From: Sphaerisporangium sp. TRM90804
GTDB taxonomy: Bacteria; Actinomycetota; Actinomycetes; Streptosporangiales; Streptosporangiaceae
DNA length: 64,000 nt
Direction: 5' to 3'
NCBI RefSeq assembly: GCF_029846175.1
Contig: NZ_JARWAC010000003.1
Coordinates: forward strand, 1-64,000
How positions within the stretch are numbered: the first letter of the stretch is position 1; every line of letters begins with the position of its first letter. Position numbers and translations under genes: made by a program. Below the pieces are notes generated by a model. That model saw only the letters and a program-made list of their open reading frames with translations, was not told the DNA's origin and did no database searches. Below, in pieces: positions 1 through 7,888 of the stretch.

Positions 1-117
1 CTTCTCGACCTGCAGAACATGGACGTTCCCACCGGCGGCGGCGGTGGCGGCTCCAACCTGAGCCTCGTCGGGTGCACCCCCCACGAGAACAGCAGCCTGA
101 GCATCCTCTGCGGCTGA
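1..117 (+). CDS. Class III lanthipeptide precursor (RamS/SapB-like), 3' part only
   Basis: The window begins in frame inside a short gene that ends with TGA at 115-117, giving 38 residues. The visible leader starts LLDLQNMDV, which matches the LLDLQ-type leader motif of class III lanthipeptide precursors (RamS, labyrinthopeptin), so probably only two to four residues are missing. A Gly6 linker follows. The core then carries two ring signatures, S-N-L-S-L-V-G-C and S-S-L-S-I-L-C, that is SxxSx3C and SxxSx2C, the pattern that LanKC enzymes turn into lanthionine or labionin rings. Two ABC exporter genes lie immediately downstream, as in the ram/aml cluster. The synthetase gene would be expected upstream, outside the window. 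Family assignment comes from motif recognition; ring type and bioactivity are not known. Confidence 0.8.
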   Translation, partial: LLDLQNMDVPTGGGGGGSNLSLVGCTPHENSSLSILCG

Positions 118-126
118 CATGTGACA

Positions 127-163
127 AAGCCTGGGGCGGCCCTCGACCGGCCGCTCCAGGCTT
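127..163 (+). terminator. Hairpin between precursor and exporter genes (attenuator/partial terminator)
   Basis: Arm 127-141 and arm 149-163 pair over 15 positions: AAGCCTGG with CCAGGCTT, GCGGCC with GGCCGC, and one G-T wobble between them. The loop is 7 nt, and GTTCGTT follows. It sits between the precursor stop (117) and the exporter start (201). Lanthipeptide operons often have such a partial terminator, which makes precursor mRNA exceed transporter mRNA. That role is inferred here. Confidence 0.6.
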
Positions 164-200
164 GTTCGTTCCCTCAAGCGAGTGGAAGGAAACCTTTGCG

Positions 201-1994
201 ATGTCGGGCACCCGGACGCGGGGCGGCCAGGTGACCGGCTCCGGACCCTCCCCCCAGACGGCGGACGGCCTGCTTCTGCAGGTGCTCCGCCGCAGCGGCC
301 GGTGGCCGGCGGTGTACGCCGTCACCGCGCTGACCGGCGCCGTGGTCGAGCTGCTGCTCCCCGGCGCCCTCGGGCACGCGGTGGACGTCCTGGTCAAGCC
401 CGGCGCCGAGCCGGGGAACGCCCTGCTCGTCTGCGCGGTGCTCGTCGCGACCGTCGTGGTGTGCGACGCGGTGGCCGTCCTGGCCGCGGGCTCGGGCGGC
501 GCGCAGGCCGCGCGGTGGCTGCGCCGGCGGGTGGTGGGGCACGTTCTGGCGGGCGGTCCCGCCGTCTCCCGCCGCTTCCCCCCCGGTGACCTGGTCACCC
601 GCGCCGGATCCAACGCCGAGGAGGCGGGCGCGGCCCCCGAGGCCCTGATCACGGCCATGGCCCTGCTCGTGCCGGCGTTCGGCTCCCTGATCGCGCTCGC
701 GCTGATCGACCCCTGGCTGGCCGTGGCCTTCTCCGTGGGCCTGGCGGTGATCGCCGTCGTGCTGCGCGCGTTCCTGCGCGAGACGACGGCCGTGTCGGGC
801 GGCTACCAGGAGGCCCAGAGCGACCTTGCCACGCGTCTGATCGACGCGCTGTCCGGCGCGCGCACCATCGCGGCCGCCGGCACCGAGGAGCTGGAGGCCG
901 GGCGAGTGCTGGCCCCGCTGCCGCGGCTGCGGGCCCACGGCATGGCCCTGTGGCGGGTCAACGCCCGCGCGGGCGTGCAGGCCGCCATCGTCGTGCCCCT
1001 GCTGGAGATCGCGGTGCTCGGCGTGGGCGGGTTCCGGCTCGCCGCGGGCGAGCTGACCGCCGGGCAGCTCTTCGCCGCGGCGCGGTACGCGGTGCTCGGC
1101 GCGGGCATCGGCGCGGCGCTGGGCTACCTCAACAGGCTCGGCCGCGCCCGTTCGGCCGCCCGCCGCGTCCAGGAGGTCCTGCACCACCCCGCCGTCGCCT
1201 ACGGCACACACGAGCTGCCCGCCCCCGACGGCTCCGGGGGGCCGCACGAGCGTACCGGCGGCCGGGCGGGGAGACTGGAGTTCCGGGCGGTCACCGTGTG
1301 CGTGGACGGGCAGCCCGTCCTGCGCGACGTCGACCTGGTCGTTCCGGGGGGCGCGGCCGTCGCCGTGGTGGGACGCTCCGGGAGCGGCAAGTCGCTGCTC
1401 GCCGCCGTGGCCGGCCGGCTGGCCGACCCCGACCTGGGCGAGGTGCTGCTCGACGGGGTGCCGCTGTCGCGGCTGAGCCGCGCGGCGCTGCGCGCGGCCG
1501 TGGGCTACGCGTTCGAGCGCCCGGTCCTGTTCGGCTCCACGCTGGGCGAGGCCATCGCGGTGGGGCGCTCGGAGCGGGCGGCGAGGGCCGCGGCCGTCGC
1601 GGCGGCGGCCGACCCGTTCATCCGCAAGCTGCCCCGCGCCTACGACACCGCGCCGGACGAGGCGCCGATGTCGGGGGGCGAGCGCCAGCGCGTCGGCCTG
1701 GCCAGGGCGTTCGCCCACGGGGGCCGGCTGCTGGTCCTCGACGACGCGACCTCCAGCCTGGACACCGTCACCGAGTACCAGGTGGCCCGCGCGCTCACCG
1801 AGGAGCTGCGCGACCGCACCCGGCTCATCGTGGCGCACAGGGCCACGACGGCGGCCCGCGCCGACCTGGTCGTGTGGCTGGACGAGGGCCGCGTGCGGGG
1901 CTGCGGCCCGCACGAGGTCCTGTGGCAGGACCCCGGCTACCGCGCCGTCTTCCAGGTCGCCGAACCCGGCGCCGGGCACCTGGTGCGGGCATGA
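201..1994 (+). CDS. ABC transporter, fused permease/ATPase (RamA-like)
   Basis: A 597-aa half-transporter with an N-terminal membrane domain (about residues 25-330) and a C-terminal ATPase. The ATPase shows Walker A GRSGSGKS near residue 390, signature SGGERQ near 490, Walker B LLVLDDATSSLD near 510 and the H-loop IVAHR near 541. The Q-loop position reads AFERPVLFG, so Glu stands where Gln is usual. The ATG at 201 was chosen because GGAAGGA lies about ten bases upstream; an upstream in-frame extension overlaps the precursor gene and has no such site. It overlaps the next gene by ATGA, so the two probably form a heterodimer. Placed directly after a SapB-like precursor, it is most likely the RamA-type half of a lanthipeptide exporter; the substrate is inferred from context. 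Confidence 0.85.
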   Translation: MSGTRTRGGQVTGSGPSPQTADGLLLQVLRRSGRWPAVYAVTALTGAVVELLLPGALGHAVDVLVKPGAEPGNALLVCAVLVATVVVCDAVAVLAAGSGGAQAARWLRRRVVGHVLAGGPAVSRRFPPGDLVTRAGSNAEEAGAAPEALITAMALLVPAFGSLIALALIDPWLAVAFSVGLAVIAVVLRAFLRETTAVSGGYQEAQSDLATRLIDALSGARTIAAAGTEELEAGRVLAPLPRLRAHGMALWRVNARAGVQAAIVVPLLEIAVLGVGGFRLAAGELTAGQLFAAARYAVLGAGIGAALGYLNRLGRARSAARRVQEVLHHPAVAYGTHELPAPDGSGGPHERTGGRAGRLEFRAVTVCVDGQPVLRDVDLVVPGGAAVAVVGRSGSGKSLLAAVAGRLADPDLGEVLLDGVPLSRLSRAALRAAVGYAFERPVLFGSTLGEAIAVGRSERAARAAAVAAAADPFIRKLPRAYDTAPDEAPMSGGERQRVGLARAFAHGGRLLVLDDATSSLDTVTEYQVARALTEELRDRTRLIVAHRATTAARADLVVWLDEGRVRGCGPHEVLWQDPGYRAVFQVAEPGAGHLVRA

Positions 1995-3742
1995 CCGCCC
2001 CGCCCACCGGCGTCGGGCCGGAGGCAGGGGTGCGGGAGGTGCTGTGGCGGGCGCTGCGGGCGCGGCCCCGTCACCTGGCGCGGCTGCTCGGCTGGTCGTT
2101 CGCGGAGATGGCGCCGTCGTTCCTGTCCGGCTACGCCATCGCGCACGCGCTGGACGACGGGTTCGCGGCCCGTGACCCGATGACCGGCCTCGGGTGGCTG
2201 CTGATGCTCGCGGGCGCCTGGGTCGCCGCCGCGATCGGCGCGCGGCAGGTGCTGCTGTCCATCGCCGGCATCGTGGAGCCGTTCCGCGACGACCTGCTCA
2301 CCCACATCGTCACCGGCGCGCTGCACGGGGCCGCGACCACCGGGCGGGGGCCGGACACCGCGGCGGTGTCCCGGCTGAACCGTCAGGTCGAGCTGGCCAG
2401 GGACTCCTTCGGCGCCGTGATCGCGGTGGTGCGATCCTTCGTGTTCTCGGTGGTGGGCGTGGTGCTCGGCGTGCTGTCGCTGATGGGCGCCGCCCTGCCG
2501 CTGGTGCTGCTGCCCCTGGTCGCGGGGCTCGCGCTGTTCCTGGTCTCCCTGCCCGCCATGGCCGTGCGGCAGCGGGAGGCGATCCTCGCCGAGGAGCGCA
2601 CGGCGTCGTCCCTGGCCTCCATGGTGGAGGGCCTGCGGGACGTCGCGGCGTGCGGCGCCGAGGACGGCACGGCGGCCGTGGTCGGCGTGGCCGTCGACCG
2701 CCAGGCCCGGGCGACGCGGGGGCTCGCGCGCCTGACCGCGGTGCGCACGATCTCGCTGGCGGTGGGCGGCTGGCTGCCCATCCTGCTCGTCCTGGCCGCG
2801 ACGCCCTCACTGGTGCGCGACGGGGCGACCGCCGGGGTCGTGCTCGGCACGCTCACGTACGTGGCGCAGTCGCTCACGCCCGCGCTGGGCAGCCTCGTCC
2901 AGGGGGTGGGGGTCAACGGCGTGCGGCTGATGGTGGCGCTGGAGCGCATCCTGACGACGAGCGCGCACCGCCTCCCCGAGCCCCGGGAGCGGGGGGCGGC
3001 GCCCCCGGGGACGCTGCTGCGGCTGCGCGGCGTCACGTTCGCCTACGGCCCGGGCGCCGACCCGGTCGTCGACGGCCTCGACCTGGTCGTCAGGGAGGGG
3101 GAGCACCTCGCCGTCGTCGGGCCGAGCGGGATCGGCAAGTCCACGATGGCGGCCCTGGTGGCCGGGCTCCTGCGGCCGGCCGAGGGGCGCGTCCTGATCG
3201 GCGGGGTGCCGGTGGAGGAGCTCGACCGGGCCGCGCTGTGCCGTACCCGCGTGCTCATCCCGCAGGAGGCGTACGTCTTCCGGGGCACGCTGGGCGAGAA
3301 CCTGAGGTACCTGGCGGACGGCGCCTCCGACGCCGACGTCGAGAAGGCGATCGACGAGGTCGGCATGACCGCCCTCGCCCGAAGGCTCGGCGGGTGCTCC
3401 GCGCCGGTGGACCCCTCGGAGCTGTCCTCGGGTGAACGCCAGCTCATCGCGCTGACCAGGGCCTACCTGTCCCCCGCCCGGCTCGTCCTGCTCGACGAGG
3501 CCACCTGTCACCTCGACCCCGCCGCGGAGGCGCGGGCGGAGGAGGCGTTCGCCCGCCGCGACGGCACGCTCATCGTCATCGCGCACCGGCTGACGTCGGC
3601 CCTGCGCGCGCGGCGGGTGCTCGTCATGGACGGCGCCCGCGCGCAGGCCGGGACGCATGACGAGATGGTGGACGCCTCACCCCTTTACCGGGACCTGATG
3701 GGCCGTTGGGACGGAGCGGTGACGGCGGCCGCCGACAGCTGA
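1991..3742 (+). CDS. ABC transporter, fused permease/ATPase (RamB-like)
   Basis: A 583-aa half-transporter that begins at ATG 1991 inside the stop of its partner (ATGA overlap, translational coupling). The N-terminal membrane domain has several hydrophobic helices (about residues 30-310). The ATPase has Walker A GPSGIGKS near residue 377, Q-loop IPQEAYVF, signature SSGERQ near 477, Walker B LVLLDEATCHLD near 497 and H-loop IVIAHR. The canonical Q-loop here, against the atypical one in the partner, suggests an asymmetric heterodimer with one degenerate nucleotide site. Its role is presumably export of the upstream class III lanthipeptide, as RamB does in the ram cluster. No C39 peptidase domain is present, as expected for this class, so leader removal must happen elsewhere. 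Confidence 0.85.
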   Translation: MTAPPTGVGPEAGVREVLWRALRARPRHLARLLGWSFAEMAPSFLSGYAIAHALDDGFAARDPMTGLGWLLMLAGAWVAAAIGARQVLLSIAGIVEPFRDDLLTHIVTGALHGAATTGRGPDTAAVSRLNRQVELARDSFGAVIAVVRSFVFSVVGVVLGVLSLMGAALPLVLLPLVAGLALFLVSLPAMAVRQREAILAEERTASSLASMVEGLRDVAACGAEDGTAAVVGVAVDRQARATRGLARLTAVRTISLAVGGWLPILLVLAATPSLVRDGATAGVVLGTLTYVAQSLTPALGSLVQGVGVNGVRLMVALERILTTSAHRLPEPRERGAAPPGTLLRLRGVTFAYGPGADPVVDGLDLVVREGEHLAVVGPSGIGKSTMAALVAGLLRPAEGRVLIGGVPVEELDRAALCRTRVLIPQEAYVFRGTLGENLRYLADGASDADVEKAIDEVGMTALARRLGGCSAPVDPSELSSGERQLIALTRAYLSPARLVLLDEATCHLDPAAEARAEEAFARRDGTLIVIAHRLTSALRARRVLVMDGARAQAGTHDEMVDASPLYRDLMGRWDGAVTAAADS

Positions 3743-3893
3743 AAACATCCGGCCACCCCCGAGCGAAAACCCGACAAACAGGTTAAAATGGTGCATATCT
3801 CCCTCTCGGGGATGGGAGAAGAACTCCACCGGTGCCTTCCTATTTCGGGCTTCGGCGGCGCGGGAGAAGCGCCGCTGGAACGGGGGCGACAAG

Positions 3894-4364
3894 GTGAGCA
3901 CACAACAGAGGAACGAGACCACCCGGCCGGTGCCGGGGACGGGGACCCGTGACGGGCCGTCGTCGCTCGAAAGCGGGCGGGGCAGGACGACGATCGCCGA
4001 CGTGGTGGTCGCCAAGGTCGCGGGCATGGCGGCCCGCGAGGTGTCCGGCGTCTACGCGCTGGGGGCCGGGATGGGCCGGGCGCTGGGCGCGGTACGCGAA
4101 CGCCTGGGCGGGGGCACGGGGACGACCGTCACCCAGGGCGTCGCGGTCGAGGTGGGCGAGACCCAGGCGGCGGCCGACCTCAACGTGATCGCCGAGTACG
4201 GCGTGTCCATCCCCGACCTGGCCGCCGGCATCCGCCGCAACGTGATCGACGCGATCGAGAAGCTGTGCGGGCTGGAGGTCACGGAGGTCAACATCGTCGT
4301 CGACGACCTGCACCTGCCCGGCGAGGAGCCGCCTCCCGAGCCGCAGGCGTCCCGGGTCCGATGA
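3894..4364 (+). CDS. Asp23/Gls24 family envelope stress protein
   Basis: 156 aa. After about 30 low-complexity residues, an Asp23/Gls24 domain follows: TIADVVVAKVAGMAAREVSGVYALGAG, then an antiparallel sheet region with VAVEVGETQAAADLNVIAEYG and a terminal VTEVNIVVDDLHLP. These proteins are thought to help maintain envelope integrity through a membrane anchor; biochemical function is not settled. GTG at 3894 is preceded by a GGGGGCGACAAG stretch. It is the first gene of a six-gene block and overlaps the second by ATGA at 4361-4364. The 150-bp gap upstream separates it from the exporter genes and contains an A/T-rich patch around 3765-3800 that could hold its promoter. Confidence 0.85.
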   Translation: MSTQQRNETTRPVPGTGTRDGPSSLESGRGRTTIADVVVAKVAGMAAREVSGVYALGAGMGRALGAVRERLGGGTGTTVTQGVAVEVGETQAAADLNVIAEYGVSIPDLAAGIRRNVIDAIEKLCGLEVTEVNIVVDDLHLPGEEPPPEPQASRVR

Positions 4365-5008
4365 ACCAGACCCCGGGCACCCCGAAGCGCGTCCCCCGCA
4401 CCGGCGCGCCGGGCGGCGACGTGCCGGGCGGCGACGTGCCGGGCGGCGACGTGCCGGGCGCGGGCCCGCGGAACACCGGCGCGGCGAGCGGCGCCCCTTC
4501 CGGTCCCGGCGGATCAGGCGCATCGGGCGGCGCTTCCCGCGGCACCCGTTCTCGCGAGACCGCCTCCCCGGCGACGGCCGCCGGCCGTGCCGCGAAGGCG
4601 GATCCGCGGGCGGCGGAGGCCGCGTCCGGGCCCGCGCCGAAGAGCGCGGCCGAGCCGGCGCCCGTCGCCGAGCAGGGGCCGCAGACCGAGGCCGGGCACG
4701 GGGGGAACGCCGCCGAGACCGGAGGCCTGGCCGAACGCATCGCCGACGCGGTGACCGCCTGCCCGGGGGTGGCCTCGCTCAAGGGCGGGGTGGTGGCCAC
4801 CCACCTGCCGGGCCGCACGGTCGCGGGCGTGTCGGTCGGCGAGGGGCAGGTGCGGGTCGCGGTGGTCGCGCGCTACGGGCCGCCGCTGGCCGAGATCGCC
4901 GGGCAGATACGGGCGTCGGTCACGCCACTGGCCCCCGGCATGCCGATCCACGTGCACATCCAAGACGTCCGCCTTCCGCGGGAGGGCGGCAGACCCTCGG
5001 ACGCGTGA
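4361..5008 (+). CDS. Asp23-related protein with low-complexity N-terminus
   Basis: 215 aa. The first 125 residues are Gly/Pro/Ala-rich and include three tandem copies of GGDVP encoded by a 15-bp DNA repeat around 4413-4457. The C-terminal ~90 residues (ERIADAVTACPGVASLKGG to HIQDVRLP) have the spacing and strand pattern of an Asp23-like domain: helix, two or three strands, helix, then a terminal VHIQDVRL strand. The start codon overlaps the previous stop (ATGA). Probably a partner of the two canonical Asp23 proteins flanking it. The disordered arm could span between the membrane and the wall, but no signal peptide is visible, so this is speculation. Confidence 0.7.
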   Translation: MNQTPGTPKRVPRTGAPGGDVPGGDVPGGDVPGAGPRNTGAASGAPSGPGGSGASGGASRGTRSRETASPATAAGRAAKADPRAAEAASGPAPKSAAEPAPVAEQGPQTEAGHGGNAAETGGLAERIADAVTACPGVASLKGGVVATHLPGRTVAGVSVGEGQVRVAVVARYGPPLAEIAGQIRASVTPLAPGMPIHVHIQDVRLPREGGRPSDA

Positions 5009-5078
5009 TCGCGCACGGTCGTCAGTGATCTACGACAGCCGGCGGTCCGCTATTCCGATCCAGGGGAAGGTGAGCGAT

Positions 5079-5270
5079 ATGGACGAATCACGCATGTGGC
5101 CGGCGATAGGCCTGCTCTGGGGCACGGCCCTGGGGTTCGCCGTCGCGTTCGGCGGCCTGACCGTGTTCCTCGTCGTGCTGGTGCTCAGCGTGCTGGGCTT
5201 CCTCGTCGGCCGCGCGATGGTCGGAGATCTCGACATGAGCGGCATGCTGGGCGGGCGGAGGCGTACGTGA
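5079..5270 (+). CDS. Small DUF2273-like membrane protein
   Basis: 63 aa with one long or two closely spaced hydrophobic helices (IGLLWGTALGFAVAFGGLTV and LVVLVLSVLGFLVGRAM) and a basic C-terminus GGRRRT. Small DUF2273 proteins commonly accompany Asp23 genes and are thought to act as membrane partners. ATG 5079 is preceded by GGGGAAGG at a good distance. The next gene starts within its stop (GTGA). The 70-bp gap in front of it is the only real gap inside the block. Confidence 0.75.
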   Translation: MDESRMWPAIGLLWGTALGFAVAFGGLTVFLVVLVLSVLGFLVGRAMVGDLDMSGMLGGRRRT

Positions 5271-5686
5271 GCACGGAAGCCACAGCACGCCTCCCCGGCG
5301 GTTCCGGCGCCGCTCCGGCACCGGACGGCGCCCCGGGGCCCCCGGAAGAGCGGGGGCACACCCGGATCAGCGACCGCGTGGTGGAGCGCGTCGCCGCGAG
5401 CGCCGCCGCCGAGGTGCGCGACACCGGCGGGGCCGCGCGGCGGCTGCTGGGCGTGCCGCGCGGCGGCGAGGAGCCGGAGGTCCACGCGAAGATCATCGGT
5501 CAGGTGGCCATCGTGCGGGTGGCGGTGTCGGTGGTCTACCCGGCGCCGGTCCGCCAGGTGGCGCGGCGCGTGCGCGAGAGCGTCGCCGGCCGGGTCCGCG
5601 AGCTGACGGGCCTGGACGCGCGGCAGGTGGACGTCGTCGTCAGGCGCCTCGTCCACCCCGAAGAGGAGCAAAGGCACGTGCGATGA
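5267..5686 (+). CDS. Asp23/Gls24 family envelope stress protein (second copy)
   Basis: 139 aa. A 35-residue Pro/Gly-rich arm precedes an Asp23 domain: ISDRVVERVAASAAAEVRD, a middle sheet with VHAKIIGQVAIVRVAVSVVYP, and the terminal VDVVVRRLVHPEEEQRH. The GTG at 5267 overlaps the stop of the small membrane protein, and its own stop overlaps the following ATG, so translation is coupled along 5079-6486. A paralogue of the gene at 3894; the pair may form hetero-oligomers on the membrane partner (inference). Confidence 0.82.
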   Translation: MSTEATARLPGGSGAAPAPDGAPGPPEERGHTRISDRVVERVAASAAAEVRDTGGAARRLLGVPRGGEEPEVHAKIIGQVAIVRVAVSVVYPAPVRQVARRVRESVAGRVRELTGLDARQVDVVVRRLVHPEEEQRHVR

Positions 5687-6486
5687 CCACACCCGACCGC
5701 GACCCGTCCGAACGCCCCGGCCAGGAGCCGACCGTCCAGGGCCCCACCTGGACGACCGGCCCGGACCCGGCCGGCACCGGCCACGACGTCCCGGCCCGGG
5801 AGCACGACGCGAGCCGCGGCTGGGCCGGCGCGGACGCGCGGGACGAGGAGATGGACGCCCCGACCGGGCCCATGCCCGTCGCCGAGGACGACACGGCCCC
5901 CCGGGGGCACGACGGGGGCGGGACGGTGATCCGCGACCGGGAGCACCGCCGGGCCGCGGTGCGCGCCTTCCGGCCGCGGCGGACCGTGCCCGCGACGATC
6001 GCCGCGATCCTGCTGGCCGCCGCCGCCATCCCGACCGTGGTCGGCGCGGTGGCGGCCATGGCGGGCCGCCGGGCGGCGCTGCCGTCCCTGTCGTGGCTGG
6101 CCGGGTTCGGCCGGATGTACTGGGACGCCCCCGCGATGCTGACGACCAGCGCCGTCGCGCTCCTGCTCGGCCTGGTGCTGCTCGGGTCCGGGCTGACGGC
6201 CGGACGCCCCCGCCTGATCCCGCTGGCCTCGGCGGACCCGCGTTCGGTGGTCGGCATCTCCCGTCCCGGGCTGCGCCGCCACCTGACCGCCGTCGCGACC
6301 CGCGTGGACGGCGTCTCGCGGGCCCGCGTCCAGATGGGCCGCCGCGTGCGGGTCGTCGTCGACACGCCGCTGCGCGACCCGGGCGACCTGTCCGCACGGG
6401 TTACCGAGACGGTCACCGCGCGCCTGCGGGAGCTCGAACCGTTCCGTCCCCCGCCCGTCAACGTCGTCGTGCGGCGAAGAGACTGA
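5683..6486 (+). CDS. DUF6286-type membrane protein of the Asp23 block
   Basis: 267 aa. A 90-residue polar, acidic arm is followed by two membrane helices (PATIAAILLAAAAIPTVVGAV and LTTSAVALLLGLVLLGSGL) and a C-terminal globular domain that ends PPPVNVVVRRRD. The terminal VNVVV strand repeats the ending of the neighbouring Asp23 proteins and suggests a related fold. In actinomycetes such DUF6286 proteins sit in the same gene order with Asp23, DUF2273 and AmaP-like genes. The start overlaps the previous stop by ATGA. Likely the membrane scaffold that recruits the soluble Asp23 proteins. Confidence 0.75.
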   Translation: MTTPDRDPSERPGQEPTVQGPTWTTGPDPAGTGHDVPAREHDASRGWAGADARDEEMDAPTGPMPVAEDDTAPRGHDGGGTVIRDREHRRAAVRAFRPRRTVPATIAAILLAAAAIPTVVGAVAAMAGRRAALPSLSWLAGFGRMYWDAPAMLTTSAVALLLGLVLLGSGLTAGRPRLIPLASADPRSVVGISRPGLRRHLTAVATRVDGVSRARVQMGRRVRVVVDTPLRDPGDLSARVTETVTARLRELEPFRPPPVNVVVRRRD

Positions 6487-6507
6487 ATCGGCGAGGAGGA
6501 GAGAGCG

Positions 6508-7065
6508 GTGGGCGACCGTACCGGACGGGTGAACCGGGTGGGGCTGACGCTGACCGGGCTGGTGCTCACGGTGGTGGGCGCGGCGGGGCTGGCGCGTGGG
6601 CTGGGCCTGCTCGGGCCCGCCCACCAGAGGGTGGTCACTCCGGCGGCGGGCGAGTTCACGGCGGCGAACGCGGCCTGGTTCTGGCCCGCGCTGGCGCTGC
6701 TGGGGCTGATCGTGTTGCTGCTGGCGCTCCGGTGGCTGGTCATCCAGGCCCGGAGGGAGGCCGTGCGCTTCCTCGACCTGGAGCACGACACCGGCCACGG
6801 CACCACCCGCCTCGGCGCGCGCACCGCCGCCGGGGCCATCGAGGACGACCTGCGCGAAGGCCCGCACGGCGAGCTGGCGCACGCGACGTTCTCCGGCGCG
6901 CCGTCCGCGCCCCGGCTGGCGCTGGACGTCACGCTTCCGGAGGACGCCGACCCCGCCGGCTCCGCCCGCCGCGCGGAGCGCGGCGTGACCCGGCTGCGCC
7001 AGGCGCTGGAATGGGAGCACATGCCGGCGGTGATCCGGATCCGTCCCGTCCGCACCCACCGCTGA
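6508..7065 (+). CDS. AmaP-like alkaline shock membrane anchor
   Basis: 185 aa. Two N-terminal membrane helices (about residues 10-35 and 55-80, the latter WPALALLGLIVLLLALRWLV) are followed by a cytosolic domain and a basic end RIRPVRTHR. AmaP anchors Asp23 at the membrane in Gram-positive bacteria; this layout matches. GTG 6508 has the strong ribosome site GAGGAGGAGAG just upstream, after a 21-bp gap from the previous stop. It closes the block: a GC-rich hairpin begins 27 bp downstream. Confidence 0.72.
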   Translation: MGDRTGRVNRVGLTLTGLVLTVVGAAGLARGLGLLGPAHQRVVTPAAGEFTAANAAWFWPALALLGLIVLLLALRWLVIQARREAVRFLDLEHDTGHGTTRLGARTAAGAIEDDLREGPHGELAHATFSGAPSAPRLALDVTLPEDADPAGSARRAERGVTRLRQALEWEHMPAVIRIRPVRTHR

Positions 7066-7091
7066 CCGCTCGCGCGGCCTCGGTCGCCACC

Positions 7092-7147
7092 TCCCCCGCC
7101 GCGCCCCCCGCTTGTGCCCGGGGCGCGCGGCGGGGGACCGGTTTTCA
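7092..7147 (+). terminator. Terminator of the Asp23 operon
   Basis: A long GC stem: a C-rich arm at about 7092-7107 (CCCCCGCCGCG core) pairs with a G-rich arm at 7120-7136 with one 2-nt bulge. A short T run (GTTTTC, about 7140-7146) follows. It lies 27 bp after the AmaP-like gene, so it is a good Rho-independent terminator. Confidence 0.65.
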
Positions 7148-7237
7148 GGAGTCTTTGTGTGAGTGACCGGTAAACACCGTCATACGCAGGGAATTCGGCA
7201 AGTAGCCACTTATTCATCACTTCAGGGGAGGGCGCTC

Positions 7238-7699
7238 ATGAGTGCGCACGCGCGTGAGGCCACCCGAACGCCGGTGCAGATGGCTGCGCTGATCTTCGGC
7301 ATCATCTTTCTCGTGCTCGGGGTGCTCGGGTTCATTCCCGGGGTCACCACCGACTACGGCGCCATGAGGTTCGCCGGACCCGGGTCGGACGCCCACCTGC
7401 TGGGCGTGTTCCAGGTGTCGGTCCTGCACAACATCGTGCACCTGCTGCTCGGCGTCGCCGGGGTGGCGCTGGCCCGCACCTGGACGGGGGCCCGCAACTA
7501 CCTCATCTGGGGCGGCGTCATCACCCTGTTGCTGTGGATCTACGGCATGCTCGTCGGCCGGGAGAGCGCGGCCAACTTCGTCCCGATGAACGCCGCGGAC
7601 AACTGGCTGCACTTCGTCATGGGGATCGTGATGGTCGCCCTGGGCGTCCTGCTGACCAGGCGCACGGCCTCCAGCAGGTCCAGGGTCACGCCCCTGTAG
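7238..7699 (+). CDS. DUF4383 family membrane protein
   Basis: 153 aa with four hydrophobic segments: LIFGIIFLVLGVLGFIPGV, a middle helix around VLHNIVHLLLGVAGVALA, LIWGGVITLLLWIYGMLVG, and LHFVMGIVMVALGVLL. The HNIVHLLLG and DNWLHFVMG motifs with conserved His are characteristic of DUF4383. Function is unknown; members often appear near stress genes. ATG 7238 is preceded by CAGGGGAGGG. It stands alone: a terminator lies upstream and the next gene starts 190 bp later. Confidence 0.85.
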   Translation: MSAHAREATRTPVQMAALIFGIIFLVLGVLGFIPGVTTDYGAMRFAGPGSDAHLLGVFQVSVLHNIVHLLLGVAGVALARTWTGARNYLIWGGVITLLLWIYGMLVGRESAANFVPMNAADNWLHFVMGIVMVALGVLLTRRTASSRSRVTPL

Positions 7700-7888
7700 C
7701 TTCGCCGGGTGGCCTCGTCGCGCGCCGGGAGGGGCTTCGCCTCCTTCGTGTTCGTGGGGTAGGCCGGGCCCGGAGGGGGCAGGAGGACGCTCGTCCGTCG
7801 AGGGTCCGCAGCGGCATGCCGTCGACGCTCGCCGAAAAAGTCGGCGCCGCCCCGTCGGAGTTCGGGGGTGCCGGGCGATGGAGAGAGC

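Noticed and set aside
174-1979. A 601-codon minus-strand frame opposite the first ABC transporter
   Set aside because: Antisense artefact of GC bias; composition is Gln/Arg/Gly-rich with no domain, while the plus strand has all ABC motifs.
950-1990. Long N-terminal extension of the second ABC transporter
   Set aside because: It is the shadow frame of the first transporter; the ATGA overlap start at 1991 gives the normal length of 583 residues.
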